From: Archangium gephyra
Lineage (GTDB): Bacteria; Myxococcota; Myxococcia; Myxococcales; Myxococcaceae
Length of the DNA stretch: 64,000 nt
Assembly: GCF_001027285.1 (NCBI RefSeq)
Contig: NZ_CP011509.1
Coordinates: 1,496,501 to 1,560,500 of the forward strand
Direction of reading: 5' to 3'
Positions 43,668-52,398 of this stretch are shown piece after piece. The notes below the pieces were generated by a model, which was given only the letters and a program-made list of their open reading frames with translations, ran no database searches and was not told the origin of the DNA. Positions within the stretch are counted from its first letter, which is position 1. Each line of letters opens with the position of its first letter. The position numbers and the translations under genes were made by a program.

Positions 43668-44135
43668 TCAGGCTCCAGGGCAGGGCTTGTCGTTGGCTTG
43701 CCACGGCCAGAATCCATGACGCATACAAGCATCGTAACAGGCTTGGCATTGCGTCTCGCCCCACTTCCGGCCATCGATGCCATCACCTCCGGCGCGGATG
43801 CACTTCGCGTAATGCGGTCGGCAGATGTCCCTATCCCACCGTGCCCTCTCCTCTTGCGTCGGAAGCTCAGGGATCGGCGCGGCTTCTAATCCGGGCTGCG
43901 CCGTGGCGGCTTGCCCTGGTAACACCTGGTTCGGTGGTGACTGCGGATTCGGTGGAGCTATCGCCGTGCACCGCTCATATTGGCCGGGGTTTTCCTTCAG
44001 GCAGCATGAGACCGTGCTATCGGTCGGATTGCACTCGCCCACGTGTGCACACCCAGAGGACAGAAGGGCCAGAACCACGGCGAGACCGATCGGGCGGCGC
44101 AGGTGGTCGCTACCGACGACACGGGCTTGTTGCAT
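43668..44135 (-). CDS. Cys-rich lipoprotein, Sit-type toxin candidate
   Basis: 155 residues from the ATG at 44135 with ggag upstream. A lipoprotein signal ends in LLSSGC. The mature N-terminal part has SCC-x4-P-x5-C, the motif also seen in the toxin at 35330. A Pro/Gln/Ala linker follows. The C-terminal 60 residues hold six Cys and GxxWP-type residues (DICRPHYAKC, QCQACYDACMRHGFWP, KPCPGA). This tail recurs in myxobacterial exported proteins, though I cannot name its activity. The downstream gene two bases away may encode immunity. Confidence 0.6.
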   Translation of the reverse strand: MQQARVVGSDHLRRPIGLAVVLALLSSGCAHVGECNPTDSTVSCCLKENPGQYERCTAIAPPNPQSPPNQVLPGQAATAQPGLEAAPIPELPTQEERARWDRDICRPHYAKCIRAGGDGIDGRKWGETQCQACYDACMRHGFWPWQANDKPCPGA

Positions 44136-44259
44136 GATCGGCTCCAGGGTCCGCCTGCCTGGGGTTATCGGGCGGAGGCTCGACGTGGTTGCTTCCTCCG
44201 TTGAAGGGACCGCATCCGGTGGCCAGCACCGCCACCGAGGTGAGGGCGGCGAGCAGGTG
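44110..44259 (-). pseudogene. Truncated small lipoprotein-like reading frame
   Basis: Directly after the stop codon of the EEP-family gene, and in the same frame, the minus strand encodes a lipoprotein signal (LLAALTSVAVLATGC, Cys codon 44212-44214) and about 35 Pro/Asp-rich residues, ending at a TAG at 44110-44112. The only starts are internal GTG codons at 44235 and 44229, too close to the lipobox for a good signal. It is probably the remnant of a lipoprotein gene whose 5' end was lost. Confidence 0.35.
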
Positions 44260-45015
44260 CTATCTGAATTCGAAGAGCGCGCGGACGGGGAAGTGATCCG
44301 AGCCTCCCGAGCGCAGCACCCGGGCCTCGGAGAAGGTGAGCCCGCGCCCGAGGATGTGGTCGATCTCCACCATGGCGGGAAGCGCGGTGTTGGCGCCGGG
44401 CCAGGTGTTGCCACAGGAGGCCTTCGGTCCGTCACAGGCGTGGGTGAAGCCCGCGGCGGCGAAGGACTTCATGGCGTCCGCCTGGCGGCCCTCGTTCATG
44501 TCTCCGAGGAGCAGGAGGGGCGCCTTCTCGCCGGCATAGCGCTCCATCAACGCCTTGCCCTGTTTCGCGCGCAGCTTCGCGTTCTTCTCCAGCGACACGA
44601 GCAGGCCCTCGTTCTTGAGGTGCCTGGCCCCGGGCGCCATGAGGTGCACGCAGACGACCTTCAGCCGCTGTCCGCCGAGCTTCACGTCCGCCTCCATGCC
44701 GGGAATGCGGTGGGGCTTCTCGGGGAAGCTCCGGGTGCGCAGCAGCGGATGCCGGCTCGCGATGCCCATGCCCCAGGTGCCCCGCTGAGGGGTGAGCACG
44801 GTGTGCGGGTACTCCTTGCCCAGACGCTTGCGGAAGGCCCTGGCGAAGCCCGGTGTCAGCTCCCTCAGGCAGAGGATGTCTGGCTTCTCCCGCTCGATGA
44901 CGTCGAGTGACTTCTCGATGTCCTCCGCGGGGGAGTCGTAGAGGACGTTGTAGGCCATGGCCTTGAAGGGCTGGCCCGAGAGCAGGGCGAGCACCACGAG
45001 CAGGGGGGCATGCAT
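44260..45015 (-). CDS. Secreted endonuclease/exonuclease/phosphatase-family hydrolase
   Basis: 251 residues with a short signal peptide (PLLVVLALLSGQPFKA). EEP-family residues are present: MAYNVLYD, the CLREL acid, the VCVHLMAP His, LLLLGDMNEG and the final GSDHFPV Asp-His. This fold covers DNases, sphingomyelinases and phosphoinositide phosphatases. Export points to an extracellular nuclease or lipid phosphodiesterase. The stop codon runs straight into a truncated lipoprotein frame. Confidence 0.85.
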   Translation of the reverse strand: MHAPLLVVLALLSGQPFKAMAYNVLYDSPAEDIEKSLDVIEREKPDILCLRELTPGFARAFRKRLGKEYPHTVLTPQRGTWGMGIASRHPLLRTRSFPEKPHRIPGMEADVKLGGQRLKVVCVHLMAPGARHLKNEGLLVSLEKNAKLRAKQGKALMERYAGEKAPLLLLGDMNEGRQADAMKSFAAAGFTHACDGPKASCGNTWPGANTALPAMVEIDHILGRGLTFSEARVLRSGGSDHFPVRALFEFR

Positions 45016-45129
45016 CTCCCTTCCAGGTGCAGGTGCGGGGCCAGGGGATTCACGGCGCGGACGTGGCCGCGATGTGACACCCCCGTGGCCGCCGGGACGC
45101 GGAGGCGTGGCCCGGGGAACACGGGGGCG

Positions 45130-46233
45130 CTACGGCGAGCCGGGGTGGGCGCGGCTCTTCCAGAAGGGACTGTCCGCGAACCGGCGCTCCATTCCGTAGT
45201 AGCGGGTGCGGTTGCGCAGATAGCTCGCGTAGACCGCGTCCACCCGCTGCGCGTACCGCCCGAGCGCTTCCCCATCGCCATCCAGGTGCGCCTTCAGCGC
45301 CTCGGCCACCCGCTGACCGGAGTCCATCGCCGCCAGGATGCCCTGGGAGGACAGGGGATCGAACGAAGCCGCCGCGTCCCCGGCCGCCACCCACCCCGCC
45401 CCCCAGACGGGTGCCAGCCGCGAGCTGCCCGCGGCCTGGGCGTGCACGGCCTCGGGCGGTGTGTAGCCACGTCCGAGGGTCATCGCCCCGAGGTGCTCCG
45501 TCTCCCGCAGCAGCTCCAGGAAACCCCCGGGCGTCCGTGCCCGCCGGGCCGGGTCCGTCCCCGGGTCCGTCAGGTACACCACCACGCGCTCGCGCGAGGG
45601 CAGCCGCGCCGTGTACCACCAACCGTCGACCGTGGCCTCGAGCACCGTGCGCGAGTCCTCGTCACGGGTGTCGGGGCCCGGGGCCTGGCGCGTCACGAAG
45701 GCGACCAGGTGGTCCTCCCAGAGGCGCCGCGCTCCCTGCCGTCGCGCCAGCCAGCCCGTGCGTCCCGTGCAGTCCACGACCCACGTGGCCTCCAGCTCGC
45801 CACCTTCCTCCAGCGAGAGCCGGAAACCGCCGCCCTCGCGGGGCTCGCACCCGGTGACGCGAGTGGCGGGGTGCACCTGGGCACCGGCCTCCCGGGCGGC
45901 CTCGCGCAGCAGCCCGTCGAAGCGCGCCCGGTCCAGGTGCCACCCATGCCCGTTCGGGTCCCGGATGAAGTCCGTCTCCAGCAGGCGCGAGGTGCCCCAG
46001 GCGGACGCGTTGCCGTACGAGGGCAGGTGCCCGTCCGCCTCGAAGCGCTCCCAGAGCCCCAGCCGCCGCAGCAGCGGGCGGGCCGCTGGAGGCAATCCCT
46101 CGCCCACCTTGAAGGTGTCACCGGCGCGCGCCTCCAGCAGGCTCACCGGCACGCCCAGCAAGGCCAGGGCACGCGCGGCGACGGCCCCCGCGGGACCGCC
46201 GCCGAGCACTACGACGTGTGGCGTCGCGCCCAC
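45130..46233 (-). CDS. LodB-like FAD-dependent maturation oxidoreductase
   Basis: 367 residues. The dinucleotide-binding fingerprint GGGPAGAVAARALALLG is at the N terminus; WGAGWVAAGDAAASFDPLSSQG is the second FAD motif. The closest types are geranylgeranyl reductase and tryptophan-halogenase-like flavoproteins. It begins six bases after the stop of the LodA-like gene, the standard lodA-lodB order. In that system LodB makes the cysteine tryptophylquinone cofactor of LodA. Confidence 0.85.
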   Translation of the reverse strand: MGATPHVVVLGGGPAGAVAARALALLGVPVSLLEARAGDTFKVGEGLPPAARPLLRRLGLWERFEADGHLPSYGNASAWGTSRLLETDFIRDPNGHGWHLDRARFDGLLREAAREAGAQVHPATRVTGCEPREGGGFRLSLEEGGELEATWVVDCTGRTGWLARRQGARRLWEDHLVAFVTRQAPGPDTRDEDSRTVLEATVDGWWYTARLPSRERVVVYLTDPGTDPARRARTPGGFLELLRETEHLGAMTLGRGYTPPEAVHAQAAGSSRLAPVWGAGWVAAGDAAASFDPLSSQGILAAMDSGQRVAEALKAHLDGDGEALGRYAQRVDAVYASYLRNRTRYYGMERRFADSPFWKSRAHPGSP

Positions 46234-46239
46234 CGGGTG

Positions 46240-48144
46240 CTACCGGCCACCCCGGCGGCGCGAGTGGGCCTTCTCCGCCAGCTCGAGCCCTCGCGGCCGC
46301 CACTGCTCCGCCGGCCTGGGCCGCTCCGCCCGCGCCGCCAGCAGCCCCTTCTCCTCCGCCGGCAGCTGTCCCGCCTCGACGCCCGTCTCCACGTACAGCA
46401 CCTCGGGGAACGCGCCATCCGCCGGGCCTGGCCGACGCTCGACGAGGCCCACCTTGTCGAAGCCCGTGACGAACTGGTTGATGAGCATCAGGTACTCCTG
46501 CCGGAAGATGCGCAGCCAGTGGGCCCGTTCCATGAAGGACTGCTGGCGCTCCTCCAGCGGCCGGCTCTCGTCCATCACCACCTGGTAGCTCTGCTCGGTG
46601 AGCACCTGGTTGGGCACGCGCGCGGGCCAGAAGGTGGGCAGGTACTCGTCATAGGTCGCGTCGTAGCCGGACAGGCAGCTCGAGGTGTCCGACTGCCACG
46701 GCACTGCCATCCAGCGCGTCAGGTCGCCAGGGCCCTGCGCGTAGAGCGGGCCGTTGGTGCCCACGGCCGCGGCCGGCGTCAGCGTGGGGCCGTAGTCGGG
46801 CTCGGGCTCGCGCGGTGAGCGCACGCGGACGCGGTAGGGCTCGGCGTAGAGCGTCACGTGGCGCATGGGCCACGTCACCTCGCAGCCGGGGTGGAAGGGG
46901 CCGCCCAGGCAGTAGTGCAGGGCCGCCTTGTCCAGCGTCTCGGGGCGCTTCTCCAGCGGCACCTCCTCGAAGAAGGGCGGAGGCGGCTTGAGGGGCGCGC
47001 CCTGGAGGAAGTCTCCCGCCGCCCACTGCTTGAGCCACCGGTACTGGGTGGCCGTCACGGAGAGCCACTGACGCGGATTCTGCGGGGTGCGCTCCATGCC
47101 GTCGCCGTAGATGGGCGGCAGGGCGAGCCGGTCCATGAGCTTGAAGGCGGGGCTGCGGAAGGCGTTGAAGAGGTTGACCCGGTCCTCCTTGTACGGGTCC
47201 GCGCCCTGGCCATCGGCGCTCGTGTCCGGCGGGCGCGAGAGCCGCGCGAGGTAGGCGGGCTCAAGGAGCTCCATGGGCGCCTTCCAGCCGAACTGCGAGA
47301 GAAAGCCCTTGTTCACCCACTGCGTCTCCACCAGCCGGGCGAGCAGGGGGTAGATGTGCTCGCTGAACGAGGGTTTCTCCGGCAGGGGCAGCCACTGCTG
47401 GGCGGCGACGTCCTGCAGCAGCTCATACAGAGTGACGAAGCCGATGATGTCCGGGGCGTAGTTGGGGGGCGCGGTGACGACCCAGGCCGGCTCCACGGGG
47501 AGCGCGTCGCTGGAGCCCTTGAGGACCACGCGGGCGGAGACGGGGCCGTCGGAGGTGTCGTCGTGCCAGCCGTCGTTGTTGGCGAAGGTGGTCAGCGTGT
47601 TGGAGGGGAAGGGCGAGTTGGAGTGGCCCAGGCCTCCGAGGAAGATGAGGTGGCCCTGCGCATCGGTGCGCAGCTCGCCGAGGTACACGGGCTCGTCGAT
47701 GAAGCGGCCGGAGTCGAAGCGGTGGGCGGCGCCCTTCTGGTCCCGGCCGGAGATGGAGCGGGGGCCCGGGTCGATGACGAGCTTCTGGCGGTCCGCGCCG
47801 GTGAAGTGCGCGTTGCGCAGGGTGGCCGGCTGCGCCTCGGGGATGTCCAGAGCGGTGTCGAACTGGTACCAGGCGGCCTTCTTGTTGGCCACGTGCACCG
47901 TCCAGGTGATGTCCGCCTCCTCGAGCGTCAGCTCGCGCACCACGCGATCCTGCGCGTCATAGCCATACACCCGGAAGCGCGCCGCCTGGCGCTTGAGCCG
48001 TCCGGCCTCGTCCTTGAATCCGCCCTCGGGGTAGGGCGCGCGATCCGGGACCTCCGGGCCGATGAACCACTCGTCGCTGTTGCCCACCCGCGCGACACCG
48101 ATGGCGGGATGGATGCGTGCCTTGACGATGGGGCTGCTCTTCAT
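46240..48144 (-). CDS. LodA/GoxA-type quinoprotein amino acid oxidase
   Basis: 634 residues from the ATG at 48144; an in-frame start at 48177 would add an Arg-rich leader. The N terminus (ARIHPAIGVARVGNSDEWFIGPE) is the LodA family signature. The C-terminal part has Cys490 (TSSCLSGYDATYDEYLPTFW) and, 53 residues on, Trp543 (ERAHWLR). These are candidate partners for the cysteine tryptophylquinone cross-link. Known members oxidise L-lysine at the epsilon position or glycine and release hydrogen peroxide, which is antimicrobial. Substrate not known here. Confidence 0.87.
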   Translation of the reverse strand: MKSSPIVKARIHPAIGVARVGNSDEWFIGPEVPDRAPYPEGGFKDEAGRLKRQAARFRVYGYDAQDRVVRELTLEEADITWTVHVANKKAAWYQFDTALDIPEAQPATLRNAHFTGADRQKLVIDPGPRSISGRDQKGAAHRFDSGRFIDEPVYLGELRTDAQGHLIFLGGLGHSNSPFPSNTLTTFANNDGWHDDTSDGPVSARVVLKGSSDALPVEPAWVVTAPPNYAPDIIGFVTLYELLQDVAAQQWLPLPEKPSFSEHIYPLLARLVETQWVNKGFLSQFGWKAPMELLEPAYLARLSRPPDTSADGQGADPYKEDRVNLFNAFRSPAFKLMDRLALPPIYGDGMERTPQNPRQWLSVTATQYRWLKQWAAGDFLQGAPLKPPPPFFEEVPLEKRPETLDKAALHYCLGGPFHPGCEVTWPMRHVTLYAEPYRVRVRSPREPEPDYGPTLTPAAAVGTNGPLYAQGPGDLTRWMAVPWQSDTSSCLSGYDATYDEYLPTFWPARVPNQVLTEQSYQVVMDESRPLEERQQSFMERAHWLRIFRQEYLMLINQFVTGFDKVGLVERRPGPADGAFPEVLYVETGVEAGQLPAEEKGLLAARAERPRPAEQWRPRGLELAEKAHSRRRGGR

Positions 48145-48382
48145 GATGGGTTTTCCCCCCCTCACACGCCGGGTCATCCGGCGGCAGGTTGTCCACCATC
48201 CTACTGTGCGAGCGCTCCGGCATGCATGCGCTTGCCCCTGTCACTGCGCGGCGCGTCGTAAGGGCCGAGTGTTGGGAAACGGACCCCTGTTCCGGGCCCG
48301 CTGGCTCCCCCCGGATTTCCGGTTTCTCGTCACTCCTTGTTATGCTCCCACGTCACGCAGTCGTCACCGTGGGGGAGCGCGA

Positions 48383-49867
48383 GTGTCCTTCGTCCAGTTG
48401 CCCGAGAGCGTTACCACCTGCCGCAACCTCGTGGGAGGCGAGTGGCTGGTGCCGCGAGACGCCTCTCTGCTCGATGTGCACAGTCCCTATACCGGAGGCG
48501 TCATTGGCCGCGTGCCGCTGACGCCCGCGGAGGGAGTGGCCCAGGCGGTGGAGGCGGCCCGTGCCGCGGCGCCCGGCTGGCGCGCCACGTCCCTGCGCGA
48601 GCGCACCACGCTCATGGCCCGCTTCCGCCACCTGCTCGAGTCGAACCTGGAGCGCCTGTCGCACCTGGCCGCCAGCGAGGCCGGCAAGACGGTGGCCGAG
48701 GCGCGCGCGGGCGTGCTCAAGGGCATTGAAGTATGTGATTTCGCGCTCTCGCTGCAGAACCTGGACAGCGGCGGCGCGATGGAGGTGAGCCGCGGCGTCT
48801 CGTGCGAGTTCCGGCGCGAGCCGCTCGGCGTGGTGGCGGGCATCACCCCGTTCAACTTCCCGGCCATGGTGCCGCTGTGGATGTTCCCCATCGCGGTGAC
48901 GGTGGGCAACGCCTTCATCCTCAAGCCCTCGGAGAAGGTGCCGCTGACGGCGTGCGCGCTCGGCGAGCTGATGGTGGAGGCGGGCATTCCGCGCGGTGTC
49001 TTCTCCGTGGTGCACGGCGGCCGCGAGACGGTGGAGGCCCTGGTGGCCCACCCGGACGTGCGCGCGGTGGGCTTCGTCGGCTCGTCCGGCGTGGCGCGGC
49101 GCGTGTACGCGGAGGGCAGCGCGCAGGGCAAGCGCGTGCTGGCGCTCGGCGGGGCGAAGAACCACCTCATCGTCGTGCCCGACGCGGACGAGGCGCTCAC
49201 CGCGCAGTCCGTGGTGGACTCCTTCACCGGGTGCGCCGGCCAGCGCTGCATGGCGGCCAGCGTGCTGCTCGCGGTGGGAGACGTGCAGCACATCGTCGAG
49301 CAGGTGCGCGAGCGCGCCTCGCGGCTGGAGGTGGGGCCCGGCATGGGCGCCCTCATCGACCGCGCGAGCCTCACCCGCCTGGAGACGGCCATCGCCGCCG
49401 CGGAGCGCGCGGGAGCGCGGGTGCTGCTGGATGGGCGCGGCAAGAAGCCGGCGGGGGAGAAGTGGGCGGGCGGCTACTGGCTCGGGCCCACGATTCTCGA
49501 CGGGGTGCGCCCGGACATGGAGGCGGCGCAGCGGGAGCTGTTCGGCCCGGTGCTGTCCATCGTCCGCGTGCCCACGCTGTCGGCGGCGCTCGAGGTGGAG
49601 AACGCCTCGCCCTACGGCAACGCGGCGTCCATCTTCACCACCAATGGCGCGGTGGCGCAGGCGGTGGTCGAGGGCGCGCGCGTGGGCATGGTGGGCGTGA
49701 ACGTGGGCGTGCCCGTGCCTCGCGAGCCCTTTTCGTTTGGTGGTACCGGCGAGTCCAAGTTCGGCCACGGTGACATCACGGGTGCGTCCAGCCTCGGTTT
49801 CTGGACGGACCTGAAGAAGGTCACCCGCAAGTGGACCACGCGGACCGATGGCAGCTGGATGAGCTGA
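48383..49867 (+). CDS. mmsA: CoA-acylating methylmalonate/malonate-semialdehyde dehydrogenase
   Basis: 494 residues from a GTG at 48383 with gggggag upstream. Aldehyde dehydrogenase motifs are present: ITPFNFPAMVPLWMFPIA, GFVGSSGVARRV, LGGAKNHLIVVPDAD and the catalytic cysteine region FTGCAGQRCMAAS. The pattern is that of methylmalonate-semialdehyde dehydrogenase, which also turns malonate semialdehyde into acetyl-CoA. It is the first gene of the apparent URC operon, 16 bp before the next. It would remove the malonate semialdehyde formed from uracil. Confidence 0.9.
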   Translation: MSFVQLPESVTTCRNLVGGEWLVPRDASLLDVHSPYTGGVIGRVPLTPAEGVAQAVEAARAAAPGWRATSLRERTTLMARFRHLLESNLERLSHLAASEAGKTVAEARAGVLKGIEVCDFALSLQNLDSGGAMEVSRGVSCEFRREPLGVVAGITPFNFPAMVPLWMFPIAVTVGNAFILKPSEKVPLTACALGELMVEAGIPRGVFSVVHGGRETVEALVAHPDVRAVGFVGSSGVARRVYAEGSAQGKRVLALGGAKNHLIVVPDADEALTAQSVVDSFTGCAGQRCMAASVLLAVGDVQHIVEQVRERASRLEVGPGMGALIDRASLTRLETAIAAAERAGARVLLDGRGKKPAGEKWAGGYWLGPTILDGVRPDMEAAQRELFGPVLSIVRVPTLSAALEVENASPYGNAASIFTTNGAVAQAVVEGARVGMVGVNVGVPVPREPFSFGGTGESKFGHGDITGASSLGFWTDLKKVTRKWTTRTDGSWMS

Positions 49868-49883
49868 GAGGATCAGGATTCCC

Positions 49884-51137
49884 ATGGCAGACAAGAAACC
49901 CGTCAATCACATCCGTCTCACCTCGCATCCGGACAGCGACGCCCAGGTTACCCCCATCCGCTGGGGAGACCCGGAGCCCATGCGGCGCGGCCCCGTCATC
50001 GCCACGCTGACGGATACGTCGCAGCGCAACGTCATCGGCACGCACTCGGGCTCGTACGCCATCTACCGGGCCGTCGCCGTGGCCGCCGGGCAGCTCACGC
50101 AGGACCACCGGGCGGACCTCACCAACACCGCGCCCGCGGTGCAGATCGGCCCCCACAAGGCCTGGGCGGACCCCGATCGCATCGTGTCGATGGACCCGTG
50201 GGGCGCGGTGGCGCCGCAGGCCTTCCGCGCCTGGCTGGACCAGGGCGTGGACATCCGGCCCTCCATCGCCATCACCCGCGCGCACATCAACATGCCCGAG
50301 CTGCGCGATGCCATCACCGCCGGCCGCCTCAAGCCGGATGGTCACATCCTCTGCGCCAACGGCGACGTGAGCGTGGTGAAGGCCGCGGTGGAGCCGGTGT
50401 GGTACCTGCCCGGTATCGCGAAGCGCTTCGGCCTCACCGAGGCGCAGCTGCGCCGGGGCCTCTTCGAGCAGACGGGCGGCATGTTCCCCGAGCTCATCAC
50501 CCGCTCGGACCTGGAGGTGTTCCTGCCGCCCATTGGCGGGCTCACGCTCTACTTCTTCGGGGACATGGACACCATCGCCAACCCGGACGTCCCGCTGGCG
50601 GTGCGCGTGCACGACGAGTGCAACGGCTCGGACGTGTTCGGCAGCGACATCTGCACGTGCCGGCCCTATCTCACGCACGGCATTGAGGTGTGCATCCAGA
50701 CGGCCCAGCAGGGCGGCGCGGGTGTCATCGCCTACTCGCGCAAGGAGGGCCGCGCGCTGGGCGAGGTGACGAAGTTCCTCGTGTACAACGCGCGCAAGCG
50801 CCAGGAGGGCGGGGACTCGGCGGCCACCTACTTCCACCGCACCGAGTGCGTGGCCGGCGTGCAGGACATGCGCTTCCAGGAGCTGATGCCGGACGTGCTG
50901 CACTGGCTGGGCATCACCCGCATCCACCGCTTCGTGTCCATGAGCGACATGAAGCACGACGCCATCGTCCGCTCGGGCATCGAGATTCTCGAGCGCGTGC
51001 CGATCCCGGACGAGCTCGTCCCGGCGGACGCCAAGGTGGAGATGGAGGCGAAGAAGGCCGCCGGCTACTTCACCACGGGCAAGGTGGCCTCGAAGGAGGA
51101 GCTCGTGGAGGTGAAGGGCAGGGCACTCGATGCGTGA
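49884..51137 (+). CDS. GTP cyclohydrolase II-like uracil catabolism protein (Urc1-like)
   Basis: 417 residues, about twice RibA. The C-terminal half is GTP cyclohydrolase II-like, with zinc ligands Cys246, Cys257 and Cys259 (C-x10-C-x-C) and SRKEGRALGEVTKFL matching the region of the catalytic arginine. The N-terminal half (about 1-200) is an extra domain typical of the fungal Urc1/bacterial pyrimidine-catabolism branch, not of riboflavin enzymes. In yeast, Urc1 acts in an unusual uracil degradation through ribosylated intermediates. It overlaps the next gene by eight bases. Confidence 0.88.
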   Translation: MADKKPVNHIRLTSHPDSDAQVTPIRWGDPEPMRRGPVIATLTDTSQRNVIGTHSGSYAIYRAVAVAAGQLTQDHRADLTNTAPAVQIGPHKAWADPDRIVSMDPWGAVAPQAFRAWLDQGVDIRPSIAITRAHINMPELRDAITAGRLKPDGHILCANGDVSVVKAAVEPVWYLPGIAKRFGLTEAQLRRGLFEQTGGMFPELITRSDLEVFLPPIGGLTLYFFGDMDTIANPDVPLAVRVHDECNGSDVFGSDICTCRPYLTHGIEVCIQTAQQGGAGVIAYSRKEGRALGEVTKFLVYNARKRQEGGDSAATYFHRTECVAGVQDMRFQELMPDVLHWLGITRIHRFVSMSDMKHDAIVRSGIEILERVPIPDELVPADAKVEMEAKKAAGYFTTGKVASKEELVEVKGRALDA

Positions 51138-52320
51138 GCCCTCGTCCACCGTGGCGTACCTGCGCAGCCCTCGCGCCATCCGCGAGCGCTGCCGGGCCCT
51201 TCTGGAGCTGGGCACCGCCGGGCTGCTGAAGCACTTCCGCGTGGACATGGACCGTGTGCCCGCCGTGGCGGACTACGTGCTGGCCGTGACGCGCGAGGCG
51301 TACCCCACGCTGGACATTCCGGTGCACAGCCGGTGGGGACACTTCGACGTGGGCGGTGTGCGGCGCAACGCGGAGCTGGATGCGCGGCTGGCCTCGCTGC
51401 CGCGCGCCGAGCGGGCCCGGGCGAAGCTGGACCTGGCCGTCACGAGCGTGCTGCTGGACGCGGGCAGCGGGCCCACGTGGAAGTACGTGGAGCCCGGCGG
51501 TGGCACGTACGCGCGCTCCGAGGGCCTGGCCGTGGCCAGCTTCCGCATGTTCCTCGCGGGGGCATTCTCCTCGGATCCGGGGCAGCCGCTGCGCGCGGAC
51601 GCCGAGGGCTTGCAGCGGTTGACGCTCGAGTCGCTGGCGCGGGGCTTCCAGGTGACGGAGGCCAACCCGCTGGCGGGGCTGGAGGGACGGCTCGCGCTGC
51701 TGCAGGGACTGGGGCGTGCGCTGCCGAGGCCCGGTGCGCTGTATGACCAGGTGGCGGCGTGGGGCCCTCGGGTGCCCGCGGCCGAGGTGCTGGGGCGGGT
51801 GCTGGAGTCGCTGGGGCCCATCTGGCCGGGGCGTGTCACGTTGGACGGGGTGAACCTGGGCGACGTGTGGCCGCACTCGATGATGGGGCGGGAGGGGAGC
51901 CCGGAGTCGCTGGTGCCCTTCCACAAGTTGTCCCAGTGGCTGACGTACTCGCTGCTGGAGCCGCTGGAGGAAGGCGGCATCACGGTGACGGACCTGGACG
52001 CGCTCACCGGGCTGCCCGAGTACCGCAACGGAGGCCTGCTGGTGGACCTGGGCCTGCTGGTGCCGAGGGACGCGCGGCTGCTGACGGAGGCGTACGCCCC
52101 GGGCTCGGAGCCGATCGTGGAGTGGCGGGCGCTGACGGTGGCGCTGCTGGACGAGGTGGCGAAGCGGGTGCGCGAGCGGCTGGGGATGACGGCGGAGCAG
52201 TTGCCGCTGGCGAAGGTGCTGCAGGGAGGGACGTGGAGCGCGGGCCGGAAGATCGCCGCGGAGAAGCGTCCGGGAGGCACACCGCCCATCCGCATCGAGA
52301 GCGACGGGACGGTGTTCTGA
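51130..52320 (+). CDS. DUF1688 (Urc4-like) uracil catabolism protein
   Basis: 396 residues. Conserved DUF1688 segments are visible: VAYLRSPRAIRERC at the start, IPVHSRWGHFDVGG, SVLLDAGSGPTWKY, EGLAVASFRMFLAGAFSSDP, NLGDVWPH and PFHKLSQWLTYSLLEPLEE. The fungal counterpart Urc4 is needed for uracil breakdown, and its exact reaction is not settled. It is translationally coupled to the Urc1-like gene by an eight-base overlap. Confidence 0.92.
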   Translation: MREPSSTVAYLRSPRAIRERCRALLELGTAGLLKHFRVDMDRVPAVADYVLAVTREAYPTLDIPVHSRWGHFDVGGVRRNAELDARLASLPRAERARAKLDLAVTSVLLDAGSGPTWKYVEPGGGTYARSEGLAVASFRMFLAGAFSSDPGQPLRADAEGLQRLTLESLARGFQVTEANPLAGLEGRLALLQGLGRALPRPGALYDQVAAWGPRVPAAEVLGRVLESLGPIWPGRVTLDGVNLGDVWPHSMMGREGSPESLVPFHKLSQWLTYSLLEPLEEGGITVTDLDALTGLPEYRNGGLLVDLGLLVPRDARLLTEAYAPGSEPIVEWRALTVALLDEVAKRVRERLGMTAEQLPLAKVLQGGTWSAGRKIAAEKRPGGTPPIRIESDGTVF

Positions 52321-52328
52321 GGTGCCCT

Positions 52329-52362
52329 CCCTCTCCCTCTGGGAGAGGGCTGGGGTGAGGGT
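52329..52362. repeat. Dispersed intergenic palindrome, canonical copy
   Basis: A perfect 9-bp stem, ccctctccc / gggagaggg with loop tct (52329-52349), followed by the tail ctggggtgagggt and a T-rich stretch (52361-52375). It lies between the Urc4-like and upp genes. It probably acts as a partial terminator and belongs to a repeat family found elsewhere in the window. Confidence 0.7.
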
Positions 52363-52398
52363 CTTCTTTCTTTTTACCCGAGCGACGAGGAGGGAACC

